64,000 nt of DNA from Acrocarpospora phusangensis (lineage in GTDB: Bacteria; Actinomycetota; Actinomycetes; Streptosporangiales; Streptosporangiaceae). A program made the position numbers and the translations under genes. Within the stretch, counting starts at the first letter, position 1. Each line of letters starts with the position of its first letter. Below are positions 1-7,775 of this stretch, piece by piece. The DNA is taken from NCBI RefSeq assembly GCF_016862995.1, contig NZ_BOOA01000048.1, positions 1 to 64,000 on the forward strand. Direction: 5' to 3'. The notes under the pieces are model-generated. The model saw only the letters and a program-made list of their open reading frames with translations. It did no database searches and had not been told where the DNA came from.

Positions 1-352
1 CCAGGCCGTCCAGCCGCCCGGCCAGGAACGGCTCCAGCGCCAGGTGCCGCCGGTCCTGCTGGCCGACCACGACCACCAGCGGCGCCCGGTTGACCCGCGC
101 GGTGGCCAGCGCGCCGACGGCGTTGCCGAGACCGGCCGTGGTGTGCAGCAGCACCAGGGCGGGGGCGTCGTGCGCGATCGCCCAGCCGGTGGCCATGCCG
201 ACCACGCTGCCCTCGTGCAGCGCCAGCACGAAGCGCAGGTCGTCGGGCCAGCCGCCCAGCAGGGGCACCTCGGTCGAGCCCGGGTTGGCGAACACCGTGG
301 TCAGCCCGGTCCGCCGCAGGACCGCGAAGGTGGCGTCCCTGACCGTGCTCAT
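1..352 (-). CDS. TPP-dependent decarboxylase, benzoylformate decarboxylase-like (partial)
   Basis: Only the first 117 residues are present; the gene runs off the left edge. The N-terminus carries the NPGSTE motif (about residues 23-28) and ALHEGSVVGMATGWA, whose glutamate (about 47) matches the residue that activates the thiazolium in thiamine diphosphate enzymes. FANPGSTEVP is typical of benzoylformate decarboxylase and related 2-oxo acid decarboxylases (family knowledge). Its ATG overlaps the TGA of the upstream ABC ATPase gene by 4 bases (ATGA), so it is probably co-translated as the last gene of the importer operon. A role in breaking down the imported acid is inferred; acetolactate synthase-like members cannot be excluded from the fragment. 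Confidence 0.75.
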   Translation of the reverse strand, partial: MSTVRDATFAVLRRTGLTTVFANPGSTEVPLLGGWPDDLRFVLALHEGSVVGMATGWAIAHDAPALVLLHTTAGLGNAVGALATARVNRAPLVVVVGQQDRRHLALEPFLAGRLDGL

Positions 353-1107
353 CTGACTCCCTTGGCTTTCTGGATCTGCGCGTACACGTGCCCGCGCAGG
401 TCGGCGAAGCGGGGCAGCGCCCGGGTGGCCAGCTGGTCCCGCTCGGCCGGAAGGTCGATCTTGAGGTCCTCCAGCACCACGGTCGGGGACGAGGACAGCA
501 CCACCACCCGCTGCCCGAGATAGACGGCCTCATCGATGTCGTGCGTGACGAACAGGGTGGTCGTGCCCAGCCGCTGCCACAGCGCCAGGATCAGATCCTC
601 CAGCTCGGCCCTGGTCTGCGCGTCCACGGCCGCGAACGGCTCGTCCATGAGCAGCACCCGCGGCTCGTACGCGATGGCCCGCGCGATCGCCACCCGCTGC
701 TGCATACCCCCGGACAGCTGCCACGGGTACGCGCCCGGCACGTCCGCCAGGCCCACCGCGGCCAATGACTCGCTCACCAGACGCTCCCGCCGCTCCTTGG
801 CGACCTTGCGCTCCTTCAGCGGCAGCTCGACGTTCTGGCGCACGGTCATCCACGGGAAGAGGCTGCGGCCGTACTCCTGGAAGACGACCGCCATGTCGGG
901 CGGGGGGCCGGTGACCGGGACGCCCGCCACGGACACGGTTCCGGCGGTGGCCGGGAGCAGGCCGGCGATGCAGCGCAGCAGGGTGGTCTTGCCGCAGCCG
1001 GAGGGCCCGACCACGCAGACCAGCTCGCCCCGGTCGATCGAGAACGTGAGGTCCCGGACGGCCTCACGGCTCCCGTACACCTTCCGCAAACCGGTGACCT
1101 CAAGCAC
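349..1107 (-). CDS. ABC transporter ATP-binding protein, nitrate/sulfonate/taurine (SsuB/TauB) type
   Basis: A 252-residue cytoplasmic ATPase of normal length for an importer subunit. Walker A GPSGCGKTT is at residues 34-42, the Q-loop glutamine near 77, the signature LSGGMQQ at 131-137 and Walker B LLMDEP at 152-157, followed by an H-loop histidine in FVTHDIDEA. It overlaps the permease gene upstream by 8 bases and the decarboxylase gene downstream by 4, so the genes form one translationally coupled operon. The family imports sulfonates, nitrate, thiamine precursors or aromatic acids. The substrate is not visible here; an aromatic or 2-oxo acid is suggested by the neighbouring decarboxylase and IclR regulator. 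Confidence 0.92.
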   Translation of the reverse strand: MLEVTGLRKVYGSREAVRDLTFSIDRGELVCVVGPSGCGKTTLLRCIAGLLPATAGTVSVAGVPVTGPPPDMAVVFQEYGRSLFPWMTVRQNVELPLKERKVAKERRERLVSESLAAVGLADVPGAYPWQLSGGMQQRVAIARAIAYEPRVLLMDEPFAAVDAQTRAELEDLILALWQRLGTTTLFVTHDIDEAVYLGQRVVVLSSSPTVVLEDLKIDLPAERDQLATRALPRFADLRGHVYAQIQKAKGVR

Positions 1108-1837
1108 GGTTACTCCAATGCCAGAACAGGATCCGGCGTTCGCACCACCGGAACGCCGTGGAGAGCGCGAAGCCCAGCAGGCCGAGGAGGAGGATGCCGC
1201 TCCACATCTCGGCGATCTGGAACCCGCGCTGGAACAGCACGATCGTGAAACCCAGCCCGCTGCTGCTGGCGAACATCTCGCTGATGACCATGAGGATGAT
1301 TCCGACGGACAGCGCCTGCCGGAGGCCGGCCATGATCTGCGGGCTGGCGCCCCGCAGGATCAGGTGGCGGCGGGAGATGCCGTACATGCGGCAGGTGTCG
1401 GCCAGCACCCCGTCCAGGGCGCGTACGCCCTCGACCGTGTTGAGCAGGATCGGCCACACGCACCCGGAGACGATGACCAGCACCTTCATGGTGTCGTCGA
1501 TGCCCGCCAGCAGCATGATCAGCGGTACCAGCACCGGCGGCGGGATGGCGCGGAAGAACTCCAGCACCGGCTCGGCGGTGGCCCGCAGCCGCGCCGAGAG
1601 CCCGATCGGCACGCCGAGGCCGACCCCGACGGCCGTGGCCACGACATACCCGGCCAGCAGCCGGCCGAGGCTCGGGAGCGCGTCGTCGAGCAGCCGCTCC
1701 CCGAACCAGGTCTCCGCGAAGGCCGCGGCCACCCGGCCCGGGTCCGGCACGTAGAAGTTGTCCGCCGAGGCGCTGTACGCCCACCAGGCGAGCACCAGCA
1801 GGGCGGGCAGCCCGAGCACCCGCAGGATCGCCTTCAT
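1100..1837 (-). CDS. ABC transporter permease, SsuC/TauC type
   Basis: A 245-residue integral membrane protein with a hydrophobic N-terminal segment and about five further membrane spans. The cytoplasmic EAA-type loop (CRMYGISRRHLILRGASP, near residues 160-177) docks on the ATPase. Length and layout fit BPD-type permeases of the nitrate/sulfonate/taurine family. It ends inside the ATPase gene and starts 7 bases after the stop of a second permease gene, so the operon has two different permeases that probably form a heterodimer instead of the usual homodimer. Confidence 0.9.
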   Translation of the reverse strand: MKAILRVLGLPALLVLAWWAYSASADNFYVPDPGRVAAAFAETWFGERLLDDALPSLGRLLAGYVVATAVGVGLGVPIGLSARLRATAEPVLEFFRAIPPPVLVPLIMLLAGIDDTMKVLVIVSGCVWPILLNTVEGVRALDGVLADTCRMYGISRRHLILRGASPQIMAGLRQALSVGIILMVISEMFASSSGLGFTIVLFQRGFQIAEMWSGILLLGLLGFALSTAFRWCERRILFWHWSNRA

Positions 1838-1844
1838 GTTCTTC

Positions 1845-2621
1845 TCACTGGGATGTTCCCCTCACCGACGGATGCCAGGCCAGCACCCGGCGCTCCAGCG
1901 CCCGGACGCCGACGTTCACCGCGATCCCGATCAGGCCGGTCAGCACGACCAGCGCGTACACGGTCGGCACCGCGCCGCCGCTCTGCGCGGTCTGGATCTC
2001 CAGCCCGAGCCCGGGACTGCCGATGACCAGTTCGGCGGTGATCGCCAGGATGAAGGCCACCGCCGCCGCCAGCCGCACCCCCGTCATCACGTACGGCAAC
2101 GCGGTCGGCCACACCAGGTGCCGGATGTAGGACCACCGGCCCAGGCCGTACGAGCGGGCGGTGTCCCTGGCGACGGTGTCCACGTCGGCGACGCCGTACA
2201 GGACCTGGATGAGGACCTGCCAGAAGGAGGCGTAGACGACCAGCAGCAGGGTGGAGCCGAGGGAGGCGCCGAAGAGCAGGGTGGCCAGCGGGATGAGCGC
2301 CACCGACGGGATCGGGCGGAGGAACTCGATGGTGGAGTTGCTGGCCGCCCGCAGCCCCGGGACCAGGTCGATGAGCACGCCTGCGGCGACCGCGGCCACG
2401 AAGGCGATGGCCAGGCCGAGCGCCCAGCCGCGCAGGGTCTCGCCGAGCGCGATCCAGAGTCCGGGGGTGAGCAGCAGCCCGCCCAGCTCGGCCAGGATCT
2501 CCGAGGCGGGCGGGAGGAAGCGGGCGTCGACCAGCCCCAGGCGGGGGGCGGCCTCCAGCACGGCCAGCAGCGCGGCCAGGCCGGCCGCGCCGTAGACCGG
2601 GGCGGGCAGCGCTCTCGTCAC
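1845..2621 (-). CDS. ABC transporter permease, SsuC/TauC type (second subunit)
   Basis: A 258-residue membrane protein from a GTG start that overlaps the stop of the binding-protein gene (GTGA). This start was chosen because the coding-like sequence VTRALPAPVYGAAGLAALLA begins there; the open frame continues upstream only as a shadow of the neighbouring gene. It has six or so hydrophobic segments and an EAA-like loop (DTARSYGLGRWSYIRHLV). It is the partner of the permease just downstream; the two are related but clearly different in sequence. Confidence 0.88.
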   Translation of the reverse strand: MTRALPAPVYGAAGLAALLAVLEAAPRLGLVDARFLPPASEILAELGGLLLTPGLWIALGETLRGWALGLAIAFVAAVAAGVLIDLVPGLRAASNSTIEFLRPIPSVALIPLATLLFGASLGSTLLLVVYASFWQVLIQVLYGVADVDTVARDTARSYGLGRWSYIRHLVWPTALPYVMTGVRLAAAVAFILAITAELVIGSPGLGLEIQTAQSGGAVPTVYALVVLTGLIGIAVNVGVRALERRVLAWHPSVRGTSQ

Positions 2622-3556
2622 GGCAGCAGGACCGCGAGGTCGGCCTTGTTCTTGAGCACGCCGTCGCCGAGGGCCGCGTCCGCGATGGCCTGGACGGAGG
2701 CCCGGTTGACCTGGGCCGGCCACTTGGGCAGCGTGATCTGCGCGATCACCTCGGGCGCGATCTTCGTGTAGCTCTTGAGGATCTCCCTGGCCTCGTCGGG
2801 GTGGGCCTGCGCGTAGTCCAGGGACTCGTTCATCGCGGCGGTGAAGCGCTTGACCAGGTCCGGGTCGGTGTCGCGGCCGGTGAAGTACATGGCCACGGTC
2901 AGGTCGGGGGTGGACTCGGCGTAGTTCCAGGCGACTGGGCGGGCGCCCTGCGAGATGGCCTGGCTGACGAAGGGCTCGACCACCCAGATCGCGTCGACCT
3001 GCCCGTTCTGCAGGGCGGCCGGGGCGTCGGGGAAGGCCAGCTCGACGAACTTGATCGAGGACGGGTCGGCGCCGGCCTTGCGCACGGTGGCCCGGATGGT
3101 GGTGTCGCCGATGTTCTTGAGCTGGTTCACCGAGACGGTCTTGCCGGCCAGGTCGGCGGCGGTCTGGATCGGGCTGTCGCCCTTGACCAGGACGGCGCTG
3201 AAGTCCTTGCCGGACTCGCCGGTGGAGTTGACGCCGTTGGCCACGACCTTGATCGGCAGGCCCTGCTCGCTGGCGGTGAGCAGCGAGGTGGTGTTCGCGA
3301 ACGCGAACTGGAACTGGCGGCTGACCACGCCGGAGATGCTGGCCGCGCCGCCCTGCACGGGCGTGATGGCGAGGTCGATGTTCTGCTTGTCGAAGAAGCC
3401 CTTCGCCTTGCCGAGGTGGATCGGCGCGGTGTCCACGATCGCGATCACACCGGCGTTGACCTTGTCCTTTCCCCCCTCCTGCGCGGCGGGCGCGGGGTCG
3501 GTGGTGCCGCAGGCGCCGACCAGCAGCAGGGCGGCGAGGAGGAGTGCACGTCGCAT
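2618..3556 (-). CDS. ABC transporter substrate-binding lipoprotein, NMT1/SsuA-like
   Basis: 312 residues with a lipoprotein signal: MRRALLLAALLLVGAC with Cys16 as the lipidation site, then an Ala/Pro/Gly-rich linker. The mature part reads like the periplasmic-binding fold of NMT1/SsuA proteins: an initial beta strand ending in DTAPIHLGKAKGFF, a central QGGAASISGVV segment, and VDAIWVVEPFVSQA in the second lobe. It would sit on the outer face of the membrane and deliver the substrate to the two permeases. It is the first gene of the operon and faces a divergent IclR gene across a 155-base gap full of palindromes. Confidence 0.9.
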   Translation of the reverse strand: MRRALLLAALLLVGACGTTDPAPAAQEGGKDKVNAGVIAIVDTAPIHLGKAKGFFDKQNIDLAITPVQGGAASISGVVSRQFQFAFANTTSLLTASEQGLPIKVVANGVNSTGESGKDFSAVLVKGDSPIQTAADLAGKTVSVNQLKNIGDTTIRATVRKAGADPSSIKFVELAFPDAPAALQNGQVDAIWVVEPFVSQAISQGARPVAWNYAESTPDLTVAMYFTGRDTDPDLVKRFTAAMNESLDYAQAHPDEAREILKSYTKIAPEVIAQITLPKWPAQVNRASVQAIADAALGDGVLKNKADLAVLLP

Positions 3557-3570
3557 GGGTTACTCCAGAT

Positions 3571-3664
3571 GTTCGCAATACGAACGAGAGTTCTCGCAGA
3601 GAACGTAGGCCCAGCCGCGTATCAACGTCAACGACGAGCGGTGTTTCGTGTTCGCATCATGAAC
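3571..3664. promoter_or_regulatory. Palindrome cluster, probable IclR operators
   Basis: Three inverted repeats lie in the divergent gap. GTTCG-CAATA-CGAAC (3571-3585) is perfect in its 5-base arms. GTTCTC-GCA-GAGAAC (3590-3604) is perfect in its 6-base arms. GTTC-GCATCAT-GAAC (3650-3664) keeps the outer arms. A further half-site GTTCGTTAT follows at 3669-3677. The shared GTTCG half-site and the position between an IclR gene and its likely target operon make these the best operator candidates; binding is inferred. Confidence 0.7.
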
Positions 3665-3711
3665 CTGTGTTCGTTATAGGGATGAGATGGAGGCGCTAGA
3701 GTTGCGGCATC

Positions 3712-4491
3712 ATGGCTGAGGAGTACGTCCAGTCGCTGGCCCGCGGCCTGGCGGTGATCCGCGCCTTCGACGCGGCCACACCCGAGCTGACGCTGAGCGA
3801 CGTCGCCCGCAAGACCGAGCTCACCCGCGCCGCGGCGCGCCGATTCCTGCTCACCCTCGTCGACCTGGGCTACGTCAGAACCGACGGCCGCCTGTTCTCC
3901 CTCTCCCCGCGCGTGCTCGAACTCGGGTACGCGTACCTGTCCAGCCTGTCGTTGCCCGAGGTGGCGCTGCCGCACCTGGAACGCCTGGTCGCCGAGGTGC
4001 ACGAGTCGGCCTCGGTCTCGGTGCTGGACGACGCCGACGTGGTCTACGTGGCCCGGGTGCCGACCACCCGGATCATGCGGGTCACCATCGCCATCGGCAC
4101 CCGTTTCCCGGCGCACTGCACGTCGATGGGCCGCGTCCTGCTGGCCGGGCTGCCCCCCGACGAGCTGGACGCCTTCCTGGAGGGCCACCCCCTGGAACGC
4201 CTCACCCCGCGCACGGTCACCTCGCCGGTGGCACTGCGCGGCGAGCTCGACCGGGTGCGCGCGCAGGGCTGGGCGATGGTGGACCAGGAACTGGAGGAGG
4301 GCCTGCGCTCCATCGCGGCGCCGATCAGGAACCGGGCCGGGCGCGCGGTGGCGGCGGTCAACCTGTCCTCGCACGCCAGCCGGACCACGCTGGAGTCGGC
4401 CAGGCGCGACCTGCTGCCCCCGCTGCTGGCCACCGCGGCCAGGATCGAGGCCGACCTGCACGCGACCTCCAGCCGGGAGGCGATGCCCTGA
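3712..4491 (+). CDS. IclR family transcriptional regulator (PcaR/PobR-like)
   Basis: 259 residues with a winged helix-turn-helix in the first 75 (LSDVARKTELTRAAARRFLLTLVDLGYV) and an IclR effector domain (VARVPTTRIMRVTIAIGTRFPAHCTSMGRVLLAGL, then VDQELEEGLRSIAAPI). The start EEYVQSLARGLAVIRAFD is the hallmark of the PcaR/PcaU/PobR branch, which controls aromatic acid catabolism. A GGAGG lies 18 bases before the ATG, too far to be useful, while TAGAGT lies 9 bases upstream, so translation may be nearly leaderless. It is divergent from the importer operon and probably regulates it together with itself. Confidence 0.92.
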   Translation: MAEEYVQSLARGLAVIRAFDAATPELTLSDVARKTELTRAAARRFLLTLVDLGYVRTDGRLFSLSPRVLELGYAYLSSLSLPEVALPHLERLVAEVHESASVSVLDDADVVYVARVPTTRIMRVTIAIGTRFPAHCTSMGRVLLAGLPPDELDAFLEGHPLERLTPRTVTSPVALRGELDRVRAQGWAMVDQELEEGLRSIAAPIRNRAGRAVAAVNLSSHASRTTLESARRDLLPPLLATAARIEADLHATSSREAMP

Positions 4492-4517
4492 CGCCCGATC
4501 GGAGCGCCGACTAAGAT
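4488..4517 (+). promoter_or_regulatory. Candidate leaderless promoter of the LacI gene
   Basis: CTGACG (4488-4493), an 18-base spacer and TAAGAT (4512-4517) resemble a vegetative -35/-10 pair. The GTG start of the LacI gene follows only six bases later, and no Shine-Dalgarno fits that start. This geometry is typical of leaderless actinobacterial transcripts. The -35 overlaps the 3' end of the IclR gene. Confidence 0.5.
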
Positions 4518-4523
4518 CGGGGG

Positions 4524-5516
4524 GTGGGCCGCCCGACGATGAACGACGTGGCCGCGGAGGCGGGCGTCGCGCTCAAGACGGTCTCGCGCGTGGTCAACGA
4601 CGAGCGCGGGGTCAACCCGGCCACCGCCGACCGGGTCAGGGCCGCCATCGAACGGCTCGGCTACCGCCGCAACGACAGCGCCAGAACACTGCGCCGCGGG
4701 CGCACGGCCAGCATCGGACTGGTCATCGAGGACGCCGCCGACCCGTTCTACTCCGGCCTCAGCCGCGCGGTCGAGGACGTGGCCCTCCGCCACGGCTACC
4801 TGATGTTCACCGGCTCCTCCAGCGAGGACCCGGTCAGGGAGCGCGACCTGGTGCTGGCCTTCTGCGCCCGCCGGGTGGACGGCCTGGTGATCGTCCCGGC
4901 CGGGGCCGACCACGAGTACCTCACGCCCGAGCTGGACGCCGGCATCTCCGCCGTCTTCGCCGACCGCCCGTCCGGCTCCGGGCGCGACCTGGACACCGTG
5001 CTCTGCGACAACGCGGGCGGCGCCAGGGCCGGCGTGGCCCACCTGATCGCGCACGGCCACCGCCGCGTCGGCTTCGTCGCCGACGCGCCGTCCATCTTCA
5101 CCGCCACCCAGCGCTGGTACGGCTACCGCCAGGCGCTCGACGCGGCGGCGCTGCCGTACGATCCGGCGTTGATCGCGATGGGGCCGCCGGAACCCGCCCG
5201 GGTGGAGGCGGACGTGACGCGGCTGCTGGCGCTGGCCGATCCGCCGACGGCGCTGTTCACCGGGAACGGCAGGACCACGGTGGCCACGCTGCGCGCGCTG
5301 GACCGGCCGGTCGCGCTGGTCGGTTTCGACGACTTCGAGCTGGCCGACCTGCTGGGCATCACCGTGGTCGCGCAGAACCCGGCGGGGCTCGGTACGGCCG
5401 CCGCCGACCTGCTGTTCAGCCGGCTGGCGGGGAATCGGGAACCGGCGCAGCGGCGTCAGCTGCCGACCCGGCTGATCCCGCGGGGTTCGGGGGAAGGCGC
5501 CTTCCGGCTGCTCTGA
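4524..5516 (+). CDS. LacI family transcriptional regulator
   Basis: 330 residues. The DNA-binding helix-turn-helix is at the N-terminus (TMNDVAAEAGVALKTVSRVVN, residues 5-25) with the hinge around 45-60, then a periplasmic-binding-like effector domain (TASIGLVIEDAADPFYSGL; VGFDDFELADLL near the C-terminus). Full length for the family. The GTG start gives the standard MGRPTMNDVA beginning. Its 3' end overlaps the convergent MFS gene by 101 bases. It could control the sugar importer at 7.8-10.8 kb, whose promoter carries a LacI-type palindrome, but distance and unknown specificity make this only a suggestion. Confidence 0.92.
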   Translation: MGRPTMNDVAAEAGVALKTVSRVVNDERGVNPATADRVRAAIERLGYRRNDSARTLRRGRTASIGLVIEDAADPFYSGLSRAVEDVALRHGYLMFTGSSSEDPVRERDLVLAFCARRVDGLVIVPAGADHEYLTPELDAGISAVFADRPSGSGRDLDTVLCDNAGGARAGVAHLIAHGHRRVGFVADAPSIFTATQRWYGYRQALDAAALPYDPALIAMGPPEPARVEADVTRLLALADPPTALFTGNGRTTVATLRALDRPVALVGFDDFELADLLGITVVAQNPAGLGTAAADLLFSRLAGNREPAQRRQLPTRLIPRGSGEGAFRLL

Positions 5517-6723
5517 CGGTGTCCGGGCGCAGGTCCTTGTGGAGGGCGAACGCCGAGAGCACCGTGGCGGCTCCGAGCAGGGCGATGGCGGGGGCGGGAC
5601 CGGTCAGTTCGGCCAGGCCGCCCGCGATCACGCCGCCCAGTCCCTGGCAGGTCATCATGCCCGCGCCGGACAGGCCGAACGCCTGCCCGAGCGTGGCGGC
5701 CGGCACCGCGTCCACGAACCGGCGCTGGAGCCCCAGGTTGTAGGAGAGGCCGCAGGCGGCCAGGAACGCGAGCGCGGCCCCGAGCGGGGCGCCCGGCTCT
5801 GCCAGGAAGCCGATCAGCGGCAGCCCGAGCAGCACCACCAGCGGCAACGTCAGCCGCTCACGCAGCGCGGGCGGCGCGAACCGGCCGACCAGGAACTCCC
5901 CGACGCCCATCCCGGCCGCGGTCACAGCCAGCACGATCCCGGCCGACGACGGCGTCCCCTGCTCGGTGAAGTACGGGATGAACACCGCCTCCGAGCCCAC
6001 CATGAACGTGATCGGCACCCACCCGGCCAGCAGCAGGCCGCGGATCCGCCGGTCGGCCAGCAGTTGCCGGTTGACCCGCAGGCTGGCCCGTACGACCCCG
6101 GCCGCGCCCGCCACCGCACGGGCCGCCCGATCGCGCAGGCCCAGCCGGTGCAGGAGCGCGTCCGCGCCGGACAGGGCGGCGGTGACCAGCAGCGCGTTGT
6201 CCGGTCCCAGCAGGGCGAGCAGGCCGCCGCCGGCCGCCATGCCGACGATCTGCGCGCCCGCGGACGTCATCGAGAAGATCGCCCGGCCCAGCACGAAGCG
6301 GTCGCCCTCCAGCACGTCCGGGAGGATCGCGGAGCGGGCCGCCATGAAGATCGACGCGGGCACGCTGCTGAGCACGACGAGCGTGAGCATGGCCCAGACG
6401 CCGAGCCCGGCGAAGGCCAGCACGAGGCAGACGGCCACCCGCAGGAGCTCACCGGCGACGATCACCGGGCGCGGGCGCAGCCGGTCGGCCAGCGAGCCCA
6501 GGAAGACCCCGCCGATCGCGTGCGGCACAAAGCCGATCATGTACGCCGCCGCCGACAGCCCCGCGGACTCGGTCTCGGCGTAGACCAGCACGGACACGGC
6601 GAGCATCTTGATCGAGTCGCCCAGGACCATCAGCAGCTGGCCGGCGAACAGCACCCGGAACTCGGCCACCGAGAACACTTCACGGAATGTCGCGCCGCGT
6701 TCGGCGACGTCCTCCACGGTCAT
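5416..6723 (-). CDS. MFS transporter, probable drug efflux
   Basis: About 435 residues with 12 hydrophobic segments and an MFS loop between helices 2 and 3 (LGSLADRLRPRPVIVAGELL). The ATG at 6723 is preferred over the GTG at 6726 because GGGAGG lies six bases upstream of it. It is divergent from an ArsR-family gene across an 80-base gap with two overlapping palindromes, so the pump is probably repressed by that regulator. The C-terminal tail, rich in Ala, Pro and Asp, is encoded in the 101 bases shared antisense with the end of the LacI gene. Substrate unknown. Confidence 0.87.
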   Translation of the reverse strand: MTVEDVAERGATFREVFSVAEFRVLFAGQLLMVLGDSIKMLAVSVLVYAETESAGLSAAAYMIGFVPHAIGGVFLGSLADRLRPRPVIVAGELLRVAVCLVLAFAGLGVWAMLTLVVLSSVPASIFMAARSAILPDVLEGDRFVLGRAIFSMTSAGAQIVGMAAGGGLLALLGPDNALLVTAALSGADALLHRLGLRDRAARAVAGAAGVVRASLRVNRQLLADRRIRGLLLAGWVPITFMVGSEAVFIPYFTEQGTPSSAGIVLAVTAAGMGVGEFLVGRFAPPALRERLTLPLVVLLGLPLIGFLAEPGAPLGAALAFLAACGLSYNLGLQRRFVDAVPAATLGQAFGLSGAGMMTCQGLGGVIAGGLAELTGPAPAIALLGAATVLSAFALHKDLRPDTVRAAGRRLPPNPAGSAGSAADAAAPVPDSPPAG

Positions 6724-6773
6724 CACGTACCTCCCGACCGCAGATCCTCGGGACGCCCGCCCTACCCTGGCTA

Positions 6774-6794
6774 ATATTTCGGAAATATCCGAAA
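6774..6794. promoter_or_regulatory. Overlapping palindromes, probable ArsR operator
   Basis: ATATTTC-G-GAAATAT (6774-6788) and TTTCGG-AAATAT-CCGAAA (6777-6794) are both perfect inverted repeats and overlap. They are AT-rich against a GC-rich background and lie 10 bases before the ArsR start and about 50 before the MFS start. This is the expected place for a repressor site controlling both genes. Confidence 0.7.
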
Positions 6795-6803
6795 GGTGGG
6801 TTG

Positions 6804-7775
6804 ATGATCAGAATCGAGGTGAGCCCGCAGGACGTCGCCGCCAGCCGGTTCGCGATCTCGCCCGTCGTGGAGACCATGCACGCGCTCTGGGTGGTGTCGG
6901 GACGGCAGCCCGCGGGGGCGTTGCGGTCGTGGGCGGAACGGGCGCGGGAGCCGTACCGGGCGCTGCTGGCGGCTGATCCGAAGTTGCGGGCGCTCCAGGC
7001 GCTGCTGCGGAGCGGCGGGTACAACGCCGACTTCGTCGCGCCCCCGCCCACGGGGGTGAACGCGCGGTTCGAGACGGAGATCGAGCGGATCAGGGCGACC
7101 CCGCTGGCCCAGGCTCACGAGGAGATCGCCAGGAATCTGGACGGCGTGGCCCGCCCGCCCCGGGCGGTGCTGGACCTGCTGGAGGGGCCGCGCGTGGTGG
7201 AGGTGCTCGCCGACGCGCTGGAGCTGGCCTGGCGCGAGATCCTGGAGCCCGACTGGCCGCGCTTCCACGCCATCCTGGAACGCGACGTGATCCAGCGCGC
7301 GGGCCGGCTGGCCACCTACGGCTGGGCGGCGGCCCTCGACGACCTCAACCCGCGGCTCGCCTGGCGGGACGGCGGCATCGAGTTCCGCAAGGGCGGCGAG
7401 AGCGAGCACGTCCGCCTCGACGGGCGCGGCCTGCTCTTCATGCCCAGCGCCTTCGCCTCCTCGGTGATCCCCTACCTGGAGGAGTCCTGGCCGTACGCGC
7501 TCGTCTACCCGGCGCGGGGCACGGCGGCGCCCGCCCCCGCCGCGAGCACCGCGGCCCTGAGCCGCCTGATCGGCCGCTCCCGGGCTCTCATCCTGCTGGA
7601 GCTGGGGGCGCCGGCCACCACCTCCCAGCTGTGCGCCAGGCTCGCGCTGAGCCTGGGCACCACCGGCGAGCACATCGCCGCGCTCCGCGCGGCCGGCCTG
7701 ATCACCGGGACCAGGACCGGCCGCACGGTCCGCTACCACCGCACGCCGCTCGGGGACGCGCTGGTCAGCCCTTGA
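6804..7775 (+). CDS. ArsR family regulator with long N-terminal (DUF5937-like) domain
   Basis: 323 residues. The ATG at 6804 was chosen because MIRIEVSPQDVAASRFAISP is the usual beginning of this family; AGGTGGG lies just upstream. The N-terminal 240 residues form an actinobacterial domain of unknown function, and the last 70 hold a winged helix (SRALILLELGAPATTSQLC...LGTTGEHIAALRAAGLI, then an RTGRTVRYHR wing). Such proteins commonly sit next to MFS pumps and repress them (family knowledge). The 3' end overlaps the convergent permease gene by 11 bases. Confidence 0.88.
   Translation: MIRIEVSPQDVAASRFAISPVVETMHALWVVSGRQPAGALRSWAERAREPYRALLAADPKLRALQALLRSGGYNADFVAPPPTGVNARFETEIERIRATPLAQAHEEIARNLDGVARPPRAVLDLLEGPRVVEVLADALELAWREILEPDWPRFHAILERDVIQRAGRLATYGWAAALDDLNPRLAWRDGGIEFRKGGESEHVRLDGRGLLFMPSAFASSVIPYLEESWPYALVYPARGTAAPAPAASTAALSRLIGRSRALILLELGAPATTSQLCARLALSLGTTGEHIAALRAAGLITGTRTGRTVRYHRTPLGDALVSP

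Noticed and set aside
44-523. Plus-strand ORFs opposite the TPP enzyme and ABC ATPase genes
   Set aside because: They are antisense to clear genes and have the composition of high-GC shadows.
2622-3578. Extension of the second permease frame into the binding-protein gene
   Set aside because: The sequence is a shifted frame of the lipoprotein gene; the GTG at 2621 gives a normal-length permease.
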